From assembly GCA_030141605.1 (NCBI GenBank), contig JAQGDQ010000063.1, forward strand, positions 62,001-126,000: DNA of 64,000 nt, written 5' to 3'. How positions within the stretch are numbered: the stretch's first letter is position 1; each line of letters starts with the position of its first letter. Both the position numbers and the translations under genes were made by a program. The DNA comes from Tubiluchus corallicola. Taxonomy: Eukaryota > Priapulida > Priapulimorpha > Priapulimorphida > Tubiluchidae. Shown one piece after another: positions 61,001 to 64,000 of the stretch. The notes under the pieces are model-generated. The model had not been told where the DNA came from. It searched no databases and worked only from the letters and a program-made list of their open reading frames with translations.

Positions 61001-62850
61001 TAACTGGACCCAAAGACTATAGCTTTAATACACTTACAGTGGGAGGTTTTTTCACTTTCTTCACAAGTGGTTCATCATCCGAGTCCGATGACTCTGACAA
61101 CTCGACTGTTGAAAAAAAACTAAATTATGACTAAATAATTTGTAGTTTCAACTGTGTAATGATGCAACAGTCGATTCAACAGTAACAGCTCTCAGTTACT
61201 GCTTAAGACAAAAGCAGCACCATAGAAACATATTACTTCGTATGTTTCCTTGCATAGTTACAATAATTAATACAAGATATCATCTACTGCAAGTTGGCAA
61301 ATCTACAGCTTTGTAATAAAAAAGGTGTAATACTAAGTGATGTCTACTACAATATCAAATTCACCTCAAAAGCAATGGGGACAACCAACTTTCAACAAAA
61401 ATTCCTAATTCGTCATTCAAGCTTCAGCTACAAGTGACACCATTGGCTGAATTGTAATAGAGCTTAACTAGTAAAGTTAAACTAAAAACAGAAATCTAAA
61501 TAAATAACCCCAAATGAGGCTTCAAATGTTAGTTTTTTGGCATTGTCATGTCTCTGAACAAATGTCACCTCCCAAGTTTTTCCAATGCTACAACATGAAT
61601 TTTACAGTAAAATAGAATTAGCTAACATGAAAAGTAAATCGTAAAATGCGTAAAAATCAGGTTAAAATGCGATGTAATACGAAATTAATTTATTTTTTGC
61701 TGAACTTAATCAAAAAAGATTTTATTACTACAGGCACTTAAAAAACATTTATAGTTAAAACACCACAACATTACAAAAATTTTTAATTTACTTCGACAGA
61801 GCTACTGCTGTCATCATTAGTGGCAGATTTTTACAAACATAAAACCTGTTTATTATAGGCGGAGCCTACAGTATAAAGCATTATATAGGTAATAAGCATA
61901 CTTGTAGAAAAGAAATTGAACTACTTTGTACATAGAGAGAAGGCTTGTTAGGGTACATAGATAAACTTTCTTTCATTAATAAGTCCCAGTTATTTGTAGC
62001 TCTGGTCAGAATGCTGAAATTATTAAAATCAGCTTTGTAGCCAAAGGCACAAATATGGTCCTTAATGCTGGATTAAGGAAATTTTTTTAATTTCTTACCA
62101 GTTCTAGACGAAATACCCAAATGTTCACAAATTCTTACTTTAAGGTGTCTGGATGTTTTGCCAGCATAAGCAGCATTGAAGCTGCGGCATTGAAATCTAT
62201 AAACAATACCAGACTACAACAGAAGAATGTGGGTATTTTGTCTTTAAATGGGAAGAAAGAGCCTAAATTATTGCCAGATTTTAACACAATGCGTAGCCGA
62301 ATATGAGGGTACAGTTGTTTCACAATATGACAGATGGTGCCTCAGTCTATTAAAAAAGAGATTAGTCCTAAATCATGTTACCACTGATGATGACAGCAGT
62401 AGCTCTGTCGAAACGTTTGACATGACTTTTTAACTATGTGAATTAAAAGTTTTAATAAAGTTGCGGTGTTTTGACTATAAATGATTTTATAATACATCCA
62501 ATAATGTATACACATCGTTACAAGAAACACACTTCAAAGTACTCTGTATTATCATAAATGAGATTGTGCCTTCCAATAGATAGTGCAACCTGTATAATAT
62601 TTTAAACTTTTGTGGGATTTCAATTAAAAATTAAAAGTACGAACCTTCTCTAGGACAATTCGTTGTTGTTAAAAGTGTATAATTTTTGCAAGAAATTGTT
62701 ATTGCACACTATATACCAATTATACATACTCTTTTTCTTAGGTGGTGTAGCCACCTTTTTCCTTGGAGATTTTGCACTGGATTTTTTTGCAGGCGGCGAC
62801 TTTTTCACTGGCTTCTTTGTTCCACTTTTACTCTTTTTCTGCTTTTTTTC
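58095..62850 (-). CDS. DEK: DEK chromatin protein, C-terminal half (gene continues off the right edge)
   Basis: Four exons on the minus strand in consistent phase: 62850-62730, 61105-61038, 58782-58699 and 58175-58095, giving 117 residues. The first is lysine-rich with SP motifs (KKSPPAKKSSAKSPRKK). The second is acidic, then basic: ESSDSDDEPLVKKVKKPPT. The last two encode the DEK C-terminal winged-helix-like domain: NEEIKEAVKKILAGANLEEV, TMKTVCKQ, then VYALYPDFDVTDRKDFIK and stop. This order matches animal DEK closely. DEK binds DNA and histones, prefers cruciform or supercoiled DNA, and acts in chromatin structure and splicing fidelity. The SAP domain and start lie beyond 64000; no further exon was seen in 62851-64000. 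Two introns are loaded with repeats: a Penelope-like element and a minisatellite touching the exon at 61038. Confidence 0.93.
59618..60142. mobile_element. Non-autonomous hAT-like element in a DEK intron
   Basis: The left end CAGGCATGTACCAGATCC resembles the reverse complement of the right end (TAGGGATGCATCGGATG). The right end ATGCATCCCTAATA is similar to that of the 47.1-47.8 kb element (GTGCATCCCTAATTA), suggesting related families. The inverted repeats are imperfect and there is no coding sequence. Confidence 0.45.
60570..61037. repeat. Minisatellite in DEK intron built on the exon's 5' splice junction
   Basis: About nine diverged units of ~45-58 bp run up to the donor of the exon 61105-61038. 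On the plus strand the unit is roughly GTTGGACACAAAGTCTATAG, CTTTAATACACTTACAG, C(A/C)GGAG(T/C)TTTGTTA. Read on the coding (minus) strand, each unit carries CTCC-x-GCT followed by a GTAAGT-like hexamer, closely resembling the real junction CCTCCCACT|GTAAGT at 61038/61037. Perfect GTAAGT copies lie at 60981-60986, 60808-60813 and 60656-60661; variants elsewhere include GTATGT, GCAAGT and ATAAGT. Confidence 0.88.
61788..61826 (-). ncRNA. Decayed hammerhead-ribozyme-like copy
   Basis: This is the counterpart of the plus-strand motif. Stem II GACAG/CTGTC and its loop are identical, but the core is broken: CTAATGA replaces CTGATGA and GAAG replaces GAAA. It should be inactive. Confidence 0.5.
62373..62425 (+). 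ncRNA. Hammerhead ribozyme motif of the Penelope-like element
   Basis: All conserved parts occur in order: core CTGATGA (62384-62390); stem II GACAG (62392-62396), loop CAGTAGCT, CTGTC (62405-62409); then GAAA (62410-62413). Next comes the palindrome ACGT (62413-62416), with T at the H17 position and cleavage expected after 62417. Stem I can form from TCATG (62373-62377) with CATGA (62421-62425), plus CA (62382-62383) with TG (62418-62419), leaving an internal loop. A very short stem III built on a self-complementary ACGT would suit a dimeric ribozyme, as reported for ribozymes of Penelope-like elements. It is antisense to DEK and to the element's coding fragment. Activity is inferred, not shown. 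Confidence 0.6.
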
Positions 62851-62961
62851 CTGAAACACCATCTTTCCATTTAAGAACATTTAAGAAATTCTGATAATAC
62901 AAATAAGCAAATGAAGATTAATAAGAAAATTATACTTTGTGTGACACAGTTTCAATGTAGC

Positions 62962-63032
62962 AAATCATCAATGGCTTAGTTGGCAGATCACATGCATTGT
63001 AAGTAGAAGACCCCAGGTGTAACTACACAACA
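62962..63032 (+). repeat. tRNA-like sequence, possible tRNA-Thr-derived SINE
   Basis: ATGGCTTAGTTGGCAGATCA closely matches a box A/D-arm, and CATTGTAAG resembles the anticodon loop of tRNA-Thr(UGU). The T-arm (CCCCAGGTGTAACTAC) has lost the GTTCRA core, so it is not a functional tRNA. Confidence 0.35.
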
Positions 63033-63724
63033 TAAATTGTTTAACTTTTCTCCACTTACTGTTCAAAATGAAGGCTTATTTTCTGCCCTTATTAACAGAA
63101 TTTTAACAAATGGCACTCTACACAAAATCTGAGCGACTGTGTGTACTCGATTACTCACGTTTGCCTTACTCAAGCTGTTAAGCCCTGAAATAATTCTTGT
63201 GGTTATTAGAATAAGTAATTTTCATTAATTCCTAACCTCTAAGGACCAACTTATTTTTCAGATGAACTTACTAAGTCTGTTAATCTTCTGTTGCTTGTAA
63301 GAAACTTTCCCAAGGTTAGCTAATTACCCGTTACTCAAAGTAACAAAGTGTTTACCTACTTGACAACTCTTCTTGATCAATGAATAGTAAATACACTAGA
63401 CAACGCTTAATACATGCATTCTAGGATGAAAGCGTTTTGGCCCAATTAACTGACTTGAATCAATTATTGTGCAGCATATTAGTACTAAAGAAGTGCGACT
63501 CATCACTTATTACTTTAGTATGCATTGCAAAGGCTTTAAATGGATTTTAGAAACGAATTAATGTCAAAATTCCTATGTGCAATTATTTAAGAATACTAAT
63601 TTACATAAGTGAATTAAGAAAAAGAGAAAATAAAAAAATCGTACAAATCTGATCATTACCACTAAAAATTATAAATTTCTTCATGAAGAACTTGGTAAAA
63701 CGTTAAAAATATGTTGCTGTATGT

Positions 63725-63884
63725 GCACATGTTCACTCAAAACACCTAGTCATCTAGCACATGTTCACTCAAAACCCCTGGTCATCTAGCACATGTTCAC
63801 TCAAAACACCTAGTCATCTAGCACATGTTCACTCAAAACACCTAGTCATCTAGCACATGTTCACTCAAAACACCTAGTCATCTA
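63725..63884. repeat. Tandem array, 32-bp unit x 5
   Basis: Five head-to-tail copies beginning GCACATGTTCACTCAAAACA and ending CATCTA, at 63725, 63757, 63789, 63821 and 63853. Only the second copy differs noticeably (CCCCTGG for CACCTAG). There are no spacers. Confidence 0.95.
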
Positions 63885-64000
63885 GCACTTGACATATGTG
63901 AGCTGCATTTGGCAATGAGCTGATGACATTGTTTCCCATGTGAAAAGCAGCAGGACCTTCAAAGCAAATCACTGGGCAAGTGATTCAATGTTTAGCTTCC

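Larger units (their letters stand above)
61735..62490 (-). mobile_element. Fragment of a Penelope-like retroelement with inverted terminal sequences
   Basis: The minus strand encodes, with at least one frameshift, the end of a Penelope-like polyprotein from about 62327 down to about 62080. One piece is LRIVLKSGNNLGSFFPFKDK; a second, in another frame, runs GIVYRFQC then GKTSRHLKVRICEHLGISSR. These match the RT-to-GIY-YIG endonuclease region of Penelope/Poseidon elements. The rest of the reverse transcriptase is missing. The flanks are two inverted copies of one sequence (GATGATGACAGCAGTAGCTCTGTCGAA ending TGTTTT(G/A)ACTATAAATG, described in parts): minus strand 61826-61736, plus strand 62380-62485. 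A small perfect 8-bp hairpin (TCCTTAAT/ATTAAGGA) lies at 62059-62079. Inverted or direct terminal copies are a known habit of these elements. It lies in a DEK intron, with its coding sense matching DEK. Confidence 0.8.
62851..64000. other. DEK intron or upstream region at the right edge
   Basis: No exon could be supported on either strand. It contains a tRNA-like fragment and a five-copy 32-bp tandem array, listed separately. Confidence 0.5.

Noticed and set aside
63725-63884. Regular 32-bp repeats suggesting a CRISPR array
   Set aside because: Copies are directly adjacent with no spacers, and the genome is eukaryotic; it is a minisatellite.

Overview
This window is nuclear DNA from an animal, most likely an invertebrate bilaterian. 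It is AT-rich, with spliced genes that use GT..AG introns, a eukaryotic tRNA-Pro with internal promoter boxes, and many decayed DNA transposons. The large cadherin has the EGF / laminin-G block that vertebrate classical cadherins lack, which argues against a vertebrate. I cannot name the phylum from sequence alone.

Layout. (1) 1-5092, + strand: the 3' part of a gene for an EPLIN/LIMD2/Xin-type LIM-domain protein, with a large acidic exon that ends in its own stop. (2) 7392-12192, - strand: a sphingomyelin phosphodiesterase-like enzyme of the DNase I fold, probably secreted. (3) 12.2-21 kb: gene-poor DNA with minisatellites, a dispersed repeat pair and a large AT/AAT/ATT palindrome. (4) 23899-34984, - strand: a type III classical cadherin (about 2652 aa) coded by only two exons, one of them 7.4 kb; its 3' UTR probably fills much of 21.2-23.9 kb. 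(5) 39358-41712, + strand: TSR1, a 40S ribosome assembly factor, with an uninterrupted coding sequence. (6) 42879-42950, - strand: tRNA-Pro(UGG). (7) 44192-51020, + strand: RRM2, the small subunit of ribonucleotide reductase, with ten coding exons, E2F and paired CCAAT motifs upstream, and four small DNA transposons in its introns. (8) 54951-57240, + strand: a decayed hAT transposase with a TTF-type zinc finger. (9) 58095-62850, - strand: the 3' half of DEK, running off the right edge.

The genes are ordinary conserved housekeeping and adhesion genes and do not form a pathway. RRM2 (dNTP supply) and DEK (chromatin) are both linked to proliferation, and both carry basic SP-K/R motifs.

The most unusual signals lie in the introns of DEK. 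One holds a fragment of a Penelope-like retroelement with GIY-YIG-region coding, flanked by two inverted copies of a terminal sequence. One copy reads as a near-complete hammerhead ribozyme, including a palindromic ACGT in the stem III position; the other is visibly decayed. A second DEK intron carries a minisatellite whose unit resembles the gene's own exon-intron junction, so that several perfect GTAAGT decoy 5' splice sites sit just downstream of the real one.
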